DNA of 64,000 nucleotides from Methylocystis rosea SV97. GTDB lineage: Bacteria; Pseudomonadota; Alphaproteobacteria; Rhizobiales; Beijerinckiaceae. This document shows positions 40,907 to 49,515 of this stretch, in pieces. The notes below the pieces were generated by a model that was given only the letters and a program-made list of their open reading frames with translations, had not been told where the DNA came from and did no database searches. The translations under genes were made by a program, and so were the position numbers. How positions within the stretch are numbered: the first letter of the stretch is position 1; each line of letters begins with the position of its first letter. Where the stretch lies: the NCBI RefSeq assembly GCF_000372845.1, contig NZ_KB889963.1, positions 1,422,146-1,486,145 on the forward strand, given 5' to 3'.

Positions 40907-41950
40907 TTAGGCGCGCGTCGCCGGCGCCTCGAGCTCCTGCGCGACGACGCGGTCGCCAAAATCGATGATCGCTTCGCGCAGGGCGGCGATTTCGGCGTCG
41001 CTCGCCGCGACGGGAACAACGGACAAACCCTTGGACCCGTTGACGGCGCGGCGCAGATTGGCCCGCTCCGCGCGCAGCGCCTCGACGGCGCCTTGCAGCA
41101 TGGCGTTGTCGGCGCGCGCCGATTCGAGCTTTCCGGCGGCGTCGTTCGCTTCGGCGCGCGCCACGCGCAGCGCCCCTTCCAATTGGTCGCCGTCGCTCTT
41201 TTGGCGTTCTTCGGCGGCTTTGAGCTGCGCCCGCGCCGCGTCGAGTTCAGCGGCGAGCGTCTCGCCCAGCGTGCGGGTCGCGGCAAGTTCGCCCGACATG
41301 CGCGTCAGCAGATCTTCAAGCTCCGTGGCCCGCGCGCCCGACTGCGCGGCGCGCGCGTGCTCGTCGCGCAAGACCTGCAGTTCGCGCTGCATCTCGCTAT
41401 TGTGCTGATGCAGCGCCGCGACGCGCGACTCATAGGCGGCGACGAAACCGTCCAGCTGCGCCCCGGCGCCTTCGTCCTGCGCCGCCGTCTCGGTTCGAAT
41501 CAGGCGCAGCTGCGCGACGCGGCCTTCGGCGCGGTCGGTCATTTCATGCAGCGCTCTCTCGGTGGCCTTCAGAAGCTCGGTGCGCTCGCCCAAAACCTTC
41601 TCCGCCTCATTGGCGCGCATGTTCATGTCGCGATTGTCGGCTTCGGCGCGATTGAGCTGCGTTTCAAGTTCGGCGATCCGCGCGACATGGCGGCCGACCG
41701 TCGCGAGATCGTGCGCCCGCGTGGCTTGCGTCGCCTCCATCGCTTGTTCGAGCCGCCGCTCGCGCACGGCGAACTCGGCGCGCAGCAGATCGCGCTCGGC
41801 GACGACTTCCTCCATCGACATCGGCGCAAGCATCTGCAGCCGTCGCATCGAAAGACGAAGCGCGCGCCGCCAGAAAGCGGGGAGGAACATCAAGGCGAAA
41901 AGCCCGGCGACGAGGAAGCCGAGCGCGAAATACATCGCTTGTTCGATCAA
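40907..41950 (-). CDS. Membrane-anchored coiled-coil protein of unknown function
   Basis: About 347 residues. Start TTG 41950, giving (L)IEQAMYFALGFLVAGLFAL, is chosen from the position of the membrane segment and an AAGGAT nine bases upstream; the frame is open further up to 42028. One transmembrane helix (about 5-24) is followed by FWRRALRLSMRRLQMLAPMS and then a long charged coiled coil (about 45-320). Proteins of this layout are conserved in Rhizobiales without known function; an envelope or scaffold role is likely. Monocistronic by spacing. Confidence 0.75.
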   Translation of the reverse strand: MIEQAMYFALGFLVAGLFALMFLPAFWRRALRLSMRRLQMLAPMSMEEVVAERDLLRAEFAVRERRLEQAMEATQATRAHDLATVGRHVARIAELETQLNRAEADNRDMNMRANEAEKVLGERTELLKATERALHEMTDRAEGRVAQLRLIRTETAAQDEGAGAQLDGFVAAYESRVAALHQHNSEMQRELQVLRDEHARAAQSGARATELEDLLTRMSGELAATRTLGETLAAELDAARAQLKAAEERQKSDGDQLEGALRVARAEANDAAGKLESARADNAMLQGAVEALRAERANLRRAVNGSKGLSVVPVAASDAEIAALREAIIDFGDRVVAQELEAPATRA

Positions 41951-42244
41951 GACGCAGCAATCCTTGATCCGTCTCAAGGCGGACGGCGCTGCGGATTTTG
42001 CCACGTAATGACGCGGAACGCAAAGCACGAGCTATGGTTCGTCGGCGCGCGCGATGCAATACGACCGCGGCGCGCCGCGTCGTCCATTTGGATGACGACT
42101 TTCCCCCTAGCGGGCTGCAGAACGGCGGAAGCAACGGCCGCTGGCGTCGCTCGCTGAAAGCAGGAGAAGCCAAATGACGTTATCCGCTGGCGTTTTTTGC
42201 GGTGGCGGCGCGCGCGGCGCGCCGCGATTCGGGCAGGCTCGCCG

Positions 42245-42670
42245 ATGAGCGCCATGCGCTGTCCCGGGGCTCCCGCGCTTCTTGTCGGCGATCCGGCCGA
42301 AAGAAGCCCGCAAGGCGCCAATGAGCGAGGTTTCGCCACCACGCTCGCGGCGGATGAAAGCGTTCTCGCCGCGGCGCAAACGCAGGCCGCGCCGGCTGCG
42401 CGCATCCGATTCGCGCCGATTTGCGTTGAAAACGACTGCGCGCATTGGAGCGGCGGCGGATGCGCCGTGCTCGGCCGCATCGCGCAACTGCTCGCTGAGG
42501 CGGGTGCGCCAGTGAAGCCGAGTCCCGCCTACGACTGCAGCATTCGTCATGATTGCCGCTGGCGCGGGCAGCGCGGCGACGAGGCCTGCGGCTTCTGCGG
42601 ATTCGTCGCCAGGGAGCCGCTCGATCCGTCTCCGCCGCGCGCGGGCGCGCGCCGCCACCCGGTCCTTTGA
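42245..42670 (+). CDS. Small cysteine-rich protein of unknown function
   Basis: About 141 residues from ATG 42245; a start at 42197 is possible. Eight or so cysteines occur in pairs in the second half: CVENDC, GGGC, YDCSIRHDCRW and ACGFCGF. The CSIR-x2-CRW signature occurs in small uncharacterised proteins of several bacterial groups and suggests a metal or Fe-S site. No signal peptide. The opposite strand is also open here but lacks such a pattern. Function unknown. Confidence 0.55.
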   Translation: MSAMRCPGAPALLVGDPAERSPQGANERGFATTLAADESVLAAAQTQAAPAARIRFAPICVENDCAHWSGGGCAVLGRIAQLLAEAGAPVKPSPAYDCSIRHDCRWRGQRGDEACGFCGFVAREPLDPSPPRAGARRHPVL

Positions 42671-42709
42671 ACGGGGCTTTTGCGCCTTAAGTCGGCGCAT
42701 CGGATCGGA

Positions 42710-43306
42710 TCAGAACGGGTTCCAGGTCGATTCCGGCGTGAATTTCAGATAGCCGAGATTGAGGCCGAGCCGCGCGCCAAGTCCCGAGCGCACCGGCATG
42801 ACGACGACCTCGTCACTGTTGAGCGCGGTGAATCCGAGGCCGCCGACGAGATAGGCTGATCCGGCGGCGCCGGAGAACCGCCGATAGATCGAGTCGACCG
42901 ACGGCAGATTATAAACGAGCATCATCGTCCGATCGCCGTCGGCGCCGGCGTCGAGGCCAATCGATGGGCCCTGCCAAAACACGCGCTGCTGGCCGGCGTT
43001 GCGCGTATACATCCTGCCCTGGCCGTAGCGGAGCCCGCCAACGAAAGCGCCGCTCGCTTCCTCGCCGAGAATGTAAGCGTTCGGACTGCCCCACTGCCGC
43101 GATGCGCGCTCGACGCCTTCGGCGAGGCCGCGAGAAATAGAGCCGAAAAAGCGGTGGCCGTTCTCGACGATCTCTCCGCTGGAATAGGTTTCGGGCCGCT
43201 GCGCCGCGCGGGCGAAAGAACCAGGAGCCGCCCAAGCGCAGGCCGAGGCGGCGGCGAGGCGAAACAGGTCGCGGCGCGAGGCGGCGTTGAACGAAGATTT
43301 GCTCAT
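42710..43306 (-). CDS. eipA: EipA-like envelope protein (DUF1134)
   Basis: About 198 residues from ATG 43306 (MSKSSFNAASRRDLFRLAAA), chosen for GGAG nine bases upstream; the SRRDLFRLAAASACAWAAP leader looks like a Tat or Sec signal. The mature part contains NGHRFFGSISRGLAEGVERA, YGQGRMYTRNAG and GFTALNSDEVVVMPVRSGLGARLGLNLGYLKFT-like stretches, characteristic of DUF1134. Brucella EipA is a periplasmic beta-barrel-like protein needed for envelope integrity. The gene is separate from cysQ by about 126 bases. Confidence 0.82.
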   Translation of the reverse strand: MSKSSFNAASRRDLFRLAAASACAWAAPGSFARAAQRPETYSSGEIVENGHRFFGSISRGLAEGVERASRQWGSPNAYILGEEASGAFVGGLRYGQGRMYTRNAGQQRVFWQGPSIGLDAGADGDRTMMLVYNLPSVDSIYRRFSGAAGSAYLVGGLGFTALNSDEVVVMPVRSGLGARLGLNLGYLKFTPESTWNPF

Positions 43307-43432
43307 GACGACGAACTCCAGGACGAACGTGTTCAAGCGCCATGCGTCGGCGTCAACGATGGCCGACCCGCGGCGCAGTTGCGTCGCAAAGGCGACAGGC
43401 GGGTTTGCGCCCGTCAAAGTCGCGCGCCGTAG

Positions 43433-44290
43433 TTAAGGAAGCGTTGCAGCGGCTTCGAGCGCGGCCGCGTCGGCCCAGGCGACGAATGGACCATTGCGAT
43501 AATCGTCGGCCTTCTTGCCATAGCGCAGCGGCGCGCCATCCGGATCGAGCGTGACGCCGCCGGCCGCGCGCAACACGGCGTCGCCCGCAGCGGTGTCCCA
43601 TTCCATCGTCGGTCCGAAACGCGGGTAGACGTCCGCCTCGCCATTGGCGAGTAGGCAGAATTTAATCGAGGAGCCGACGGGCGCGCTGCGCGCGATATGC
43701 TGTCGCGAGAGAAACGCCTTCGTCGCCTCGTCGAGATGAGACTTCGAAATCAACGCGACCAACCCTTCCGGGGGACGCGGCCGCGCGCGCAGCGGACGCC
43801 AGTCCTGCATCGGCGGCAAGGGCCCGCCAGGGACCGCCTGCGCCTCATAGCCCTGCGCGCCGGCGAACCAGACGCGGCCTTGCGCCGGCGCGTAAACCGC
43901 GCCAACGCGCGGCGCGTTCTTCTCCGCGAGCGCCACATTGATGGTGAAATCGGAGCTGCGGGCGAGAAACTCGCGCGTGCCGTCAATCGGATCGATCAAC
44001 AAAAAGGCGTCGCCGGCGCCGAGCGTCTTGCCGCGCGCGACGCTCTCCTCGGCCAAAAAGGGCACGCCGGGCAGCGCCGCTTCGAGTTCGCGGAGCAGAT
44101 AGGCCTCGATCCGCTCGTCCGCCTCGGTCACGGGCGACGTATCGCCCTTGAGTCGTGACTCGATGTTTGCATGGGCCAGCGTCTCCATCGCCAGCGCGCC
44201 CGCCGCAATCGCCATATTCGCGAAAAGGCGGGCGAGGTCTTCGATGTCGCCAGACGCGCTCGCCGACTGAACAAATCTCTCCGCCGCCAT
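43433..44290 (-). CDS. cysQ: 3'(2'),5'-bisphosphate nucleotidase CysQ
   Basis: A 285-residue member of the inositol monophosphatase fold. LAEESVARGK, LIDPIDGTREFLARSSDFTINVAL and the metal-site aspartate in the GPTMEWDTAAGDAVLRAAGG-type region identify CysQ. The enzyme removes the 3' phosphate from PAP, a product of sulfate activation. Start ATG 44290 (MAAERFVQSA). It is divergent from chpT across 189 bases with three GANTC sites. Inositol monophosphatase activity is an alternative, but the DGTREFL-type motif favours CysQ. Confidence 0.85.
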   Translation of the reverse strand: MAAERFVQSASASGDIEDLARLFANMAIAAGALAMETLAHANIESRLKGDTSPVTEADERIEAYLLRELEAALPGVPFLAEESVARGKTLGAGDAFLLIDPIDGTREFLARSSDFTINVALAEKNAPRVGAVYAPAQGRVWFAGAQGYEAQAVPGGPLPPMQDWRPLRARPRPPEGLVALISKSHLDEATKAFLSRQHIARSAPVGSSIKFCLLANGEADVYPRFGPTMEWDTAAGDAVLRAAGGVTLDPDGAPLRYGKKADDYRNGPFVAWADAAALEAAATLP

Positions 44291-44295
44291 CGTTC

Positions 44296-44388
44296 GATTC
44301 CCCCAACGTCTGTTTACGATTCAGGCGCATGTCATTTGCAATCCGCGCGGCGCCCGCTAGTTTCGTTTTAGCCTGAACGCAGTGATTC
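44296..44388. promoter_or_regulatory. Three GANTC (CcrM) sites in the cysQ-chpT divergent region
   Basis: GATTC at 44296-44300, 44318-44322 and 44384-44388. CcrM methylates GANTC in Alphaproteobacteria and controls some cell-cycle promoters. Three sites in about 190 bases is a mild excess over chance; a regulatory role for chpT is inferred. Confidence 0.35.
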
Positions 44389-44479
44389 GCGCGCCGCGTC
44401 AGTCCGCCGCGCATCATACAGGAAGACGGGATCAAGCTTTCTTGAGACGTCGCCGCCTTCACCCGCTTTGGATGGCATC

Positions 44480-45166
44480 ATGACCAAATTCTCGCTCGAC
44501 CCACTCGATCTTGCCGCGCTCCTGTCCTCGCGGGTCTGTCACGACGTCATTTCGCCGGTGGGCGCGATCGTCAATGGTCTTGAAGTGCTCGAGGAGGAGA
44601 AGGACGCCGAGATGCGCGGCCATGCGCTGGCGCTGATCAAATCGAGCGCCAATGAGGCTTCGGCGCGGTTGCAGTTTTGCCGGCTCGCCTTCGGCGCCGC
44701 AGGTTCGAAGGGCGCGTCGATCGACACGGGCGACGCCGAACTGGTGACGCGCCAGCTGATCGCCGACGATCGCACGCAACTCTTTTGGAGCGTTCCGCGT
44801 GTGCTGATGTCCAAGAACAAGGTCAAGCTGCTGCTGAACCTCTGCGTCTTGGCCGACGCGGCGATCCCGCGTGGCGGCGTGATTTCCGTTAGCTCGGCGG
44901 GTGAAGACGATCGGGTGACGTTCAGAATCGAGGCGAAAGGCGTCAATGCGCGCGTCGCGTCGAACGTTCCTCGCTTGCTCGAAGGCGAATCGGAAGAGGG
45001 CGCGATCGACGCCCGCGCCATTCAGGCCTATTACGCCGGTCTCGTGGCCAATTCCTGCGGCATGCAGGTTGTTGTTTCCAGCGAGCCTGAACTCGTGACG
45101 ATCGAGGCGATCCCTGTCCAAGCGGCGGCGGGGATGGATGCTCCTGCAGAGAGCGCCGTCGCCTGA
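44480..45166 (+). CDS. chpT: Histidine phosphotransferase ChpT
   Basis: A 228-residue protein from ATG 44480 (MTKFSLDPLDLAAL). The phospho-accepting histidine is H21 in SSRVCHDVISPVGAIVNGLE; the second half is a degenerate ATPase-like fold. ChpT receives phosphate from CckA and passes it to CtrA and CpdR. ctrA lies 0.8 kb downstream on the opposite strand. Start is fixed by the H-box distance and the upstream in-frame ATG at 44468 is an option. Confidence 0.9.
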   Translation: MTKFSLDPLDLAALLSSRVCHDVISPVGAIVNGLEVLEEEKDAEMRGHALALIKSSANEASARLQFCRLAFGAAGSKGASIDTGDAELVTRQLIADDRTQLFWSVPRVLMSKNKVKLLLNLCVLADAAIPRGGVISVSSAGEDDRVTFRIEAKGVNARVASNVPRLLEGESEEGAIDARAIQAYYAGLVANSCGMQVVVSSEPELVTIEAIPVQAAAGMDAPAESAVA

Positions 45167-45259
45167 AGCCAAGCTCCGGGGCGAGCCTTGCGGGACCCGC
45201 GCGAGACCCGCGCGGATCCTGCCGTTTTCGATGAAGCGTATCAGCTAAGCGGAGCCGTG

Positions 45260-45829
45260 TTATTCGGCGCTGGTGCTTCGCTGAGTCGCGCGCGGCAGCG
45301 CCTTGGCGTCGCGCAGGTGATTCTCCAGCATCGGAATGGCGCTCTGCGCCCATCGCTTCAGATCGGCGTTCTGACCGTTCCTGGCGTAGCTTTCGAAAAG
45401 CTTCACAGCCTTCTCGTGTCCGTCGATCTGCTGTGTCCGGAAGCGCTCTTCGAAGCGCGCGCCAGTCGCTGACGTCAATTGCTGCAGAAGATTCTGGTGT
45501 TCCTTGTCGAGCGCGTTCGGAGCGTTAATCCCGCCTTGCTGCAGGATCGGCTTCAGTTCGTCGTCCATGTTCGTGTGATCTCTTACGATCCTACGGGCAT
45601 AGTCGAGGAAGTCCTGAGTGTTCGCCTTGTTCTGAGCTTCGCGTCCGGCCTGGATTTCAAAATTGCCGATGTTCCAGGCCTTGTCCACGAAGTTCTGGGT
45701 CGTGGCGTCCACTCGGTTTGATCGGGTCATCGTGGCCGTTGAGCCGGATTTCGACCACGACGCGGCAAGCGCGTAACTGGGCGCCATAAGCGAAAGCGCA
45801 ATGACTCCGACCAGCAGGGGTTTCCTCAT
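45260..45829 (-). CDS. DUF4142 exported ferritin-like protein
   Basis: About 189 residues from ATG 45829 (MRKPLLVGVIALSLM), with GAGGAG upstream; signal peptide cleaved near ALAASW. The mature part is four-helical, with FVDKAWNIGNFEIQAGREAQ, YARRIVRDHTNMDDEL and DGHEKAVKLFESYARNG, typical of DUF4142. These are periplasmic proteins of unknown role, sometimes stress-induced. Between chpT (convergent) and ctrA. Confidence 0.85.
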   Translation of the reverse strand: MRKPLLVGVIALSLMAPSYALAASWSKSGSTATMTRSNRVDATTQNFVDKAWNIGNFEIQAGREAQNKANTQDFLDYARRIVRDHTNMDDELKPILQQGGINAPNALDKEHQNLLQQLTSATGARFEERFRTQQIDGHEKAVKLFESYARNGQNADLKRWAQSAIPMLENHLRDAKALPRATQRSTSAE

Positions 45830-45912
45830 CTTCGTCTCCTCGACGTTCCGCCCCCGCACCGTAAACCAATCGCGCACACGCCTGTTCCGCGAGATGCTTC
45901 AGTTGGCAAAAG

Positions 45913-45942
45913 AAAACGCCGCATCCTCGGACGCGGCGTTTT
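45913..45942 (-). terminator. Rho-independent terminator after ctrA
   Basis: AAAACGCCGC pairs with GCGGCGTTTT over a 10-base stem with a 10-base loop. On the minus strand the hairpin is followed by CTTTT. Located 50 bases after the ctrA stop. Confidence 0.85.
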
Positions 45943-45993
45943 GCGATTCGCTCGTGATCGCGCTTTTGCTTCAGCGTTGGCGATGGCGCCGTA

Positions 45994-46695
45994 TCAGGCG
46001 GTGATGCGTTCTTCCGCTTCGCTGGGCTCTCGCAGCACATAGCCGCGGCCCCAAACGGTCTCGATGTAGTTGCGGCCTTCGCTAGCGTTGGCGAGCTTCT
46101 TGCGCAATTTGCAAATGAACACGTCGATGATCTTCAATTCGGGCTCGTCCATCCCGCCATAGAGATGATTGAGGAACATCTCCTTCGTCAGCGTGGTGCC
46201 CTTGCGCAGCGAGAGCAACTCCAGCATCTGATATTCCTTGCCGGTCAGATGCACCCTGGCGCCGCTGACTTCCACCGTCTTCTGGTCGAGATTGACGATG
46301 AGGTCGCCGGTGATGATGATCGATTGGGCGTGGCCCTTCGAGCGGCGAACGATGGCGTGAATGCGCGCGACGAGTTCGTCCTTGTGAAAGGGCTTCGTCA
46401 GATAGTCATCGGCGCCGAAGCCTAGGCCCTTCACCTTGTCTTCGATGCCGGCGAGTCCGGAGAGAATGAGGATCGGGGTCTTCACCTTGGCGACGCGCAA
46501 CGTGCGCAGCACCTCGTAGCCGGACATGTCGGGCAGGTTAAGGTCGAGAAGAATAATGTCGTAGTCATAGAGCTTGCCGAGGTCGATGCCCTCTTCGCCG
46601 AGATCGGTCGTATAGACGTTGAAGTTCTCGGATTTGAGCATGAGCTCAATACTTTGAGCCGTCGCGCTGTCGTCTTCGATCAATAAAACGCGCAT
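45994..46695 (-). CDS. ctrA: Cell cycle response regulator CtrA
   Basis: A 233-residue OmpR-type regulator. Receiver domain residues 1-118 with phosphoacceptor D51 in [15 protein letters not shown] and K in [10 protein letters not shown]; the DNA-binding winged helix spans about 125-225, e.g. [20 protein letters not shown] and [16 protein letters not shown]. CtrA controls replication, division and flagella in Alphaproteobacteria and receives phosphate from ChpT, encoded 0.8 kb away. Start ATG 46695 (MRVLLIEDD). The 550-base upstream region has three GANTC sites. Confidence 0.97.
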   Translation of the reverse strand: MRVLLIEDDSATAQSIELMLKSENFNVYTTDLGEEGIDLGKLYDYDIILLDLNLPDMSGYEVLRTLRVAKVKTPILILSGLAGIEDKVKGLGFGADDYLTKPFHKDELVARIHAIVRRSKGHAQSIIITGDLIVNLDQKTVEVSGARVHLTGKEYQMLELLSLRKGTTLTKEMFLNHLYGGMDEPELKIIDVFICKLRKKLANASEGRNYIETVWGRGYVLREPSEAEERITA

Positions 46696-47248
46696 GTTGG
46701 TTCCCCACCGAGCTCCATCGTCCGCGACCGATCGCGCGAAGGACGCGCGCCGGCGGCCGGCGAGAGTCCTCGCCTCAGCGACCTGACCGACCTTCCAGCG
46801 AAGGTAAGCGGAATTGGTTAATAAACCTTCACTTACGCCTCAAACGCTGCCCTAAATCTTAATCTTGGGCGGTAAGCAAGGCGGACGCGTCACGCTACGT
46901 CTGGAAGGACACGGACAGCGACGCGCGAATCACGCGTCATTTCCAATCTATACGCCGCCGCGAGTCCGGTGGGCAAAGACAAAATACGCGGCGCGTAACG
47001 AATTGCGCAGCGCGCGGCGCGCATGCGGGCAGGGCGGTCATAGGGCGCTCGTCGGGCGCTCACCGGGCGCTCATGGCCTCACGAGCGCCATCGCCTCGCC
47101 CAATGCGCGGCGTCAATGAGGCGGGGCGACGACACGCTTGCGACGACACGCTTGCGAAGAGAGCGCAGCCGATGCCGTGCGCAAAACGCTTCGCGCTTCT
47201 GATCCAGTCGTTTCGCGCCGGCGTAGTCCGAGCGCTCTTGCCAAAATA
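46696..47248. other. Long ctrA upstream region
   Basis: About 550 bases, no credible gene. It carries GANTC sites at 46764-46768, 46927-46931 and 46962-46966, an AT-rich stretch GGTTAATAAACC near 46815-46827, three direct repeats of GGGCGCTC at about 47043-47072 and a doubled GACGACACGCTTGC near 47126-47155. Likely the ctrA promoter plus unexplained simple repeats. Confidence 0.5.
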
Positions 47249-47264
47249 AGACGACTGGTCATAT
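47249..47264. promoter_or_regulatory. Candidate TetR operator, copy 1 (autoregulatory)
   Basis: AGACGACTGGTCATAT, 10 bases before the TetR start. It differs at one base from the copy at 47886. The GACYGGTC core is palindromic and TetR-like. Confidence 0.7.
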
Positions 47265-47273
47265 TATGACGCC

Positions 47274-47867
47274 ATGAGCCGACGCGACGCCAAAGAGCTG
47301 AAGGAGAAGCTTCTGGACCGGGGAGTCGCCCTGCTGATGGAGCAGGGCTATCACGGCACCGGTCTGCAGGAGCTAGTGCAGAGCGTCGGCGTGCCGAAGG
47401 GTTCCTTCTACAATTATTTCGAGAGCAAAGAGGCCTTCAGCGCCGAGGTCGTCGCACATTACATCGAACCGTTCATCAAACGGCTCGACGCACAGCTTCA
47501 GCGAAAGGATCTTGGGGCCGCGACGGCGCTGCGCGCCTACTTCGATGGGCTGATCGAAGAGACGGAACGCCTGGATTTTCGGGGCGGATGCCTGCTCGGC
47601 AATCTCATCGGCGAGATCGGCGACACGAGCGATCTCTGCCAGACTTCGCTGCGCGAGGCCGTGCACCGCTATCGCGACAAGCTGCGCGAGGGAATCGCCC
47701 GAGCTCAGCGGGAAGGCAGTTTCCGCACGGACATGGACGCGAAGGAAATGGCGGACCTTCTCGTCAATTTCTGGCAGGGCGCGTTGCTGCGCATGAAGAT
47801 CGAGCGCTCGGTGCGTCCGCTGACGCAATTCTGCGACATGCTGCTCAACGGCTACTTCAAGGCGTGA
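47274..47867 (+). CDS. TetR/AcrR family regulator of the methanethiol oxidase operon
   Basis: A 197-residue regulator. The N-terminal HTH LLMEQGYHGTGLQELVQSVG-VPKGSFYNYFESKE (about 20-55) is typical, followed by a TetR-C_6-like ligand domain with CLLGNLIGEIGDTSDLC. The NemR/YcdC-AcuR-type subgroup often senses electrophiles. A 16-base candidate operator lies before its start and another before the next gene at 47929, suggesting it represses itself and the mtoX operon. The inducer is unknown; methanethiol or formaldehyde are guesses from context. Confidence 0.88.
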   Translation: MSRRDAKELKEKLLDRGVALLMEQGYHGTGLQELVQSVGVPKGSFYNYFESKEAFSAEVVAHYIEPFIKRLDAQLQRKDLGAATALRAYFDGLIEETERLDFRGGCLLGNLIGEIGDTSDLCQTSLREAVHRYRDKLREGIARAQREGSFRTDMDAKEMADLLVNFWQGALLRMKIERSVRPLTQFCDMLLNGYFKA

Positions 47868-47885
47868 TCGATTTGCGCCCTAATG

Positions 47886-47901
47886 AGACGACCGGTCATA
47901 T
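47886..47901. promoter_or_regulatory. Candidate TetR operator, copy 2 (mtoX operon)
   Basis: AGACGACCGGTCATAT, 28 bases before the DUF4242 gene. The core GACCGGTC is a perfect palindrome. Copy 1 lies before the TetR gene. Confidence 0.7.
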
Positions 47902-47928
47902 CAGTTTGGCTCTAAGTAGGGAAAGACG

Positions 47929-48198
47929 ATGCCGAAATTCATCATCGAACGGGACATCCCCGGCGCCGGGAAGATGACGCAGACCGATCTCCAGGCGATC
48001 TCGCGGCGCTCCTGCGCCGTCCTGCGCGCGCTTGGCCCGCAGACGCAATGGGTCGAAAGCTATGTCACCGACGATAAGGTCTACTGCGTCTACATCGCCG
48101 AGAACGCGGCGGCGATCAAAGAACATGCGGAGCAAGGAGGCTTTCCGGCCAACCGGATCAGCGAAATCAGGGCGATCATAGACCCTGCGACGGCGTGA
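47929..48198 (+). CDS. DUF4242 (SCO4226-like) small protein
   Basis: An 89-residue ferredoxin-like-fold protein. MPKFIIERDIPGAGKMT at the N-terminus, WVESYVTDDKVYCVYIAENA in the middle and ISEIRAIIDPATA at the end match DUF4242; Streptomyces SCO4226 of this family binds nickel. It has no signal peptide. First gene of the methanethiol oxidase operon, 33 bases before mtoX and downstream of the second operator copy. A metal or small-molecule binding role is possible. Confidence 0.82.
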   Translation: MPKFIIERDIPGAGKMTQTDLQAISRRSCAVLRALGPQTQWVESYVTDDKVYCVYIAENAAAIKEHAEQGGFPANRISEIRAIIDPATA

Positions 48199-48231
48199 CC
48201 GGGGACTGACCAACAAGGGAGAGTGGTTCGA

Positions 48232-49515
48232 ATGAAAAGCTTGCCGTCACGCGCAGTTCTCTGCGCGCTTCTTTTGGGGGGCGCGTTTGCGCCCGCCATC
48301 GCGGATGAAACCTGCAACTCGCCCTTCATGAGCGGGCTGATCAAGGGACAGGAACAGTATCTCCACGTCTGGACGCTCGGCGAGAAGGGCGTCGGCGATG
48401 GATCCGACAAGCTCGTCACGATCGATGTCGTTCCCGGCTCCGCGACCTACGGAAAGGTGATTCACACGATTGCCGTCGGCGGGCGCGGCGAAGCGCATCA
48501 CATGGGATTCACCGACGATCGCAAATATCTCTGGGCGGGCCGTCTCGACGACAGCAAGATTTTCATCTTCGACGTCGGCTCCGATCCCTCGACGCCGAAG
48601 CTCGTCAAAACCGTCGATAATCTTGCCGAGAGCACGGGCTATGTCGGCCCGCACACCTTCTACGCGCTGCCCGGCCGCATGCTGGTGCAGGCGCTTTCGA
48701 ACAAGAAGGATCACGGCGGCGTCACCGGGCTGATCACCTACAACAACGCTGGCGAACTCGTGACGACGACGCCGATGCCGCTCAATGACGGCGGCGACGG
48801 CTATGGCTACGACATCGCCATCAATCCCGCCCAGAACCGCATGCTGACGTCGAGCTTCACCGGCTGGACCAACTACATGATGGATCTTTCCCAGCTCATC
48901 CAAGACGATTCCGCGATGAAGAATTTCGGGAACACGATGGTGATGTGGGACTTGAAGGCGATGAAGCCTCTCAAGGTGTTTTCCGTTCCCGGCGCGCCGC
49001 TCGAAATTCGCTGGGCGCTGAAGCCCGGCGCCAATTGGGCGATCACCGCCGGCGCGCTCACCTCGAAACTCTACCTGATCAAGCAGGACGACAAGAACGA
49101 GTGGCAGGCGAAGGCCGTCGCCGACGTCGGCGATCCATCGAAAATTCCCTTGCCCGTGGACATCTCGATTTCGTCCGACGCATCGTCGCTCTGGGTCAAC
49201 ACCTTCATGGACGGAACGGCGCGGCTCTTCGATCTTTCCAATCCCGAAGCGCCCAAACAGGTCTATGCAAAAAAGATCGGCGCGCAAGTGAACATGGTCT
49301 CGCAAAGCTGGGACGGGAAGCGCGTCTATTTCACCACCTCGCTGCTCGCCAACTGGGACAAGAAGAACGCCGACAACGAGCAGTTCCTCAAGGGCTACTC
49401 ATGGGACGGGAAGGAGCTTAGGGAAGATTTCGTCGTCGACTTCCATAAGGAAGGCCTCGGCCGCGCGCATCATATGAAATTCACCGCGCGCGCCCAGAAG
49501 GCCGAGGCGCCGTGA
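48232..49515 (+). CDS. mtoX: Methanethiol oxidase (SBP56 / selenium-binding protein family), periplasmic
   Basis: A 427-residue SBP56 protein with signal peptide (LCALLLGGAFAPAIA, cleaved before DET). Start ATG 48232 has AAGGGAGAG upstream; GTG 48223 is an alternative. Conserved histidine pairs H89-H90 in GRGEAHHMGF and a second HH in RAHHMKF near the C-terminus, plus H141 in GPHTFY, mark the copper-containing beta-propeller. Bacterial MtoX oxidises methanethiol to formaldehyde, hydrogen sulfide and peroxide. The following SCO1/SenC-like and MauG-like genes match the mto operon described in Hyphomicrobium, strongly supporting this call. Confidence 0.92.
   Translation: MKSLPSRAVLCALLLGGAFAPAIADETCNSPFMSGLIKGQEQYLHVWTLGEKGVGDGSDKLVTIDVVPGSATYGKVIHTIAVGGRGEAHHMGFTDDRKYLWAGRLDDSKIFIFDVGSDPSTPKLVKTVDNLAESTGYVGPHTFYALPGRMLVQALSNKKDHGGVTGLITYNNAGELVTTTPMPLNDGGDGYGYDIAINPAQNRMLTSSFTGWTNYMMDLSQLIQDDSAMKNFGNTMVMWDLKAMKPLKVFSVPGAPLEIRWALKPGANWAITAGALTSKLYLIKQDDKNEWQAKAVADVGDPSKIPLPVDISISSDASSLWVNTFMDGTARLFDLSNPEAPKQVYAKKIGAQVNMVSQSWDGKRVYFTTSLLANWDKKNADNEQFLKGYSWDGKELREDFVVDFHKEGLGRAHHMKFTARAQKAEAP

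Noticed and set aside
42107-42700. Minus-strand open frame of 197 codons opposite the cysteine-rich gene
   Set aside because: No motif or ribosome binding site; the plus strand has a structured cysteine pattern.
46865-47119. Open frame of 84 codons in the ctrA upstream region
   Set aside because: Arginine-rich random composition, contains simple repeats, no start signal.
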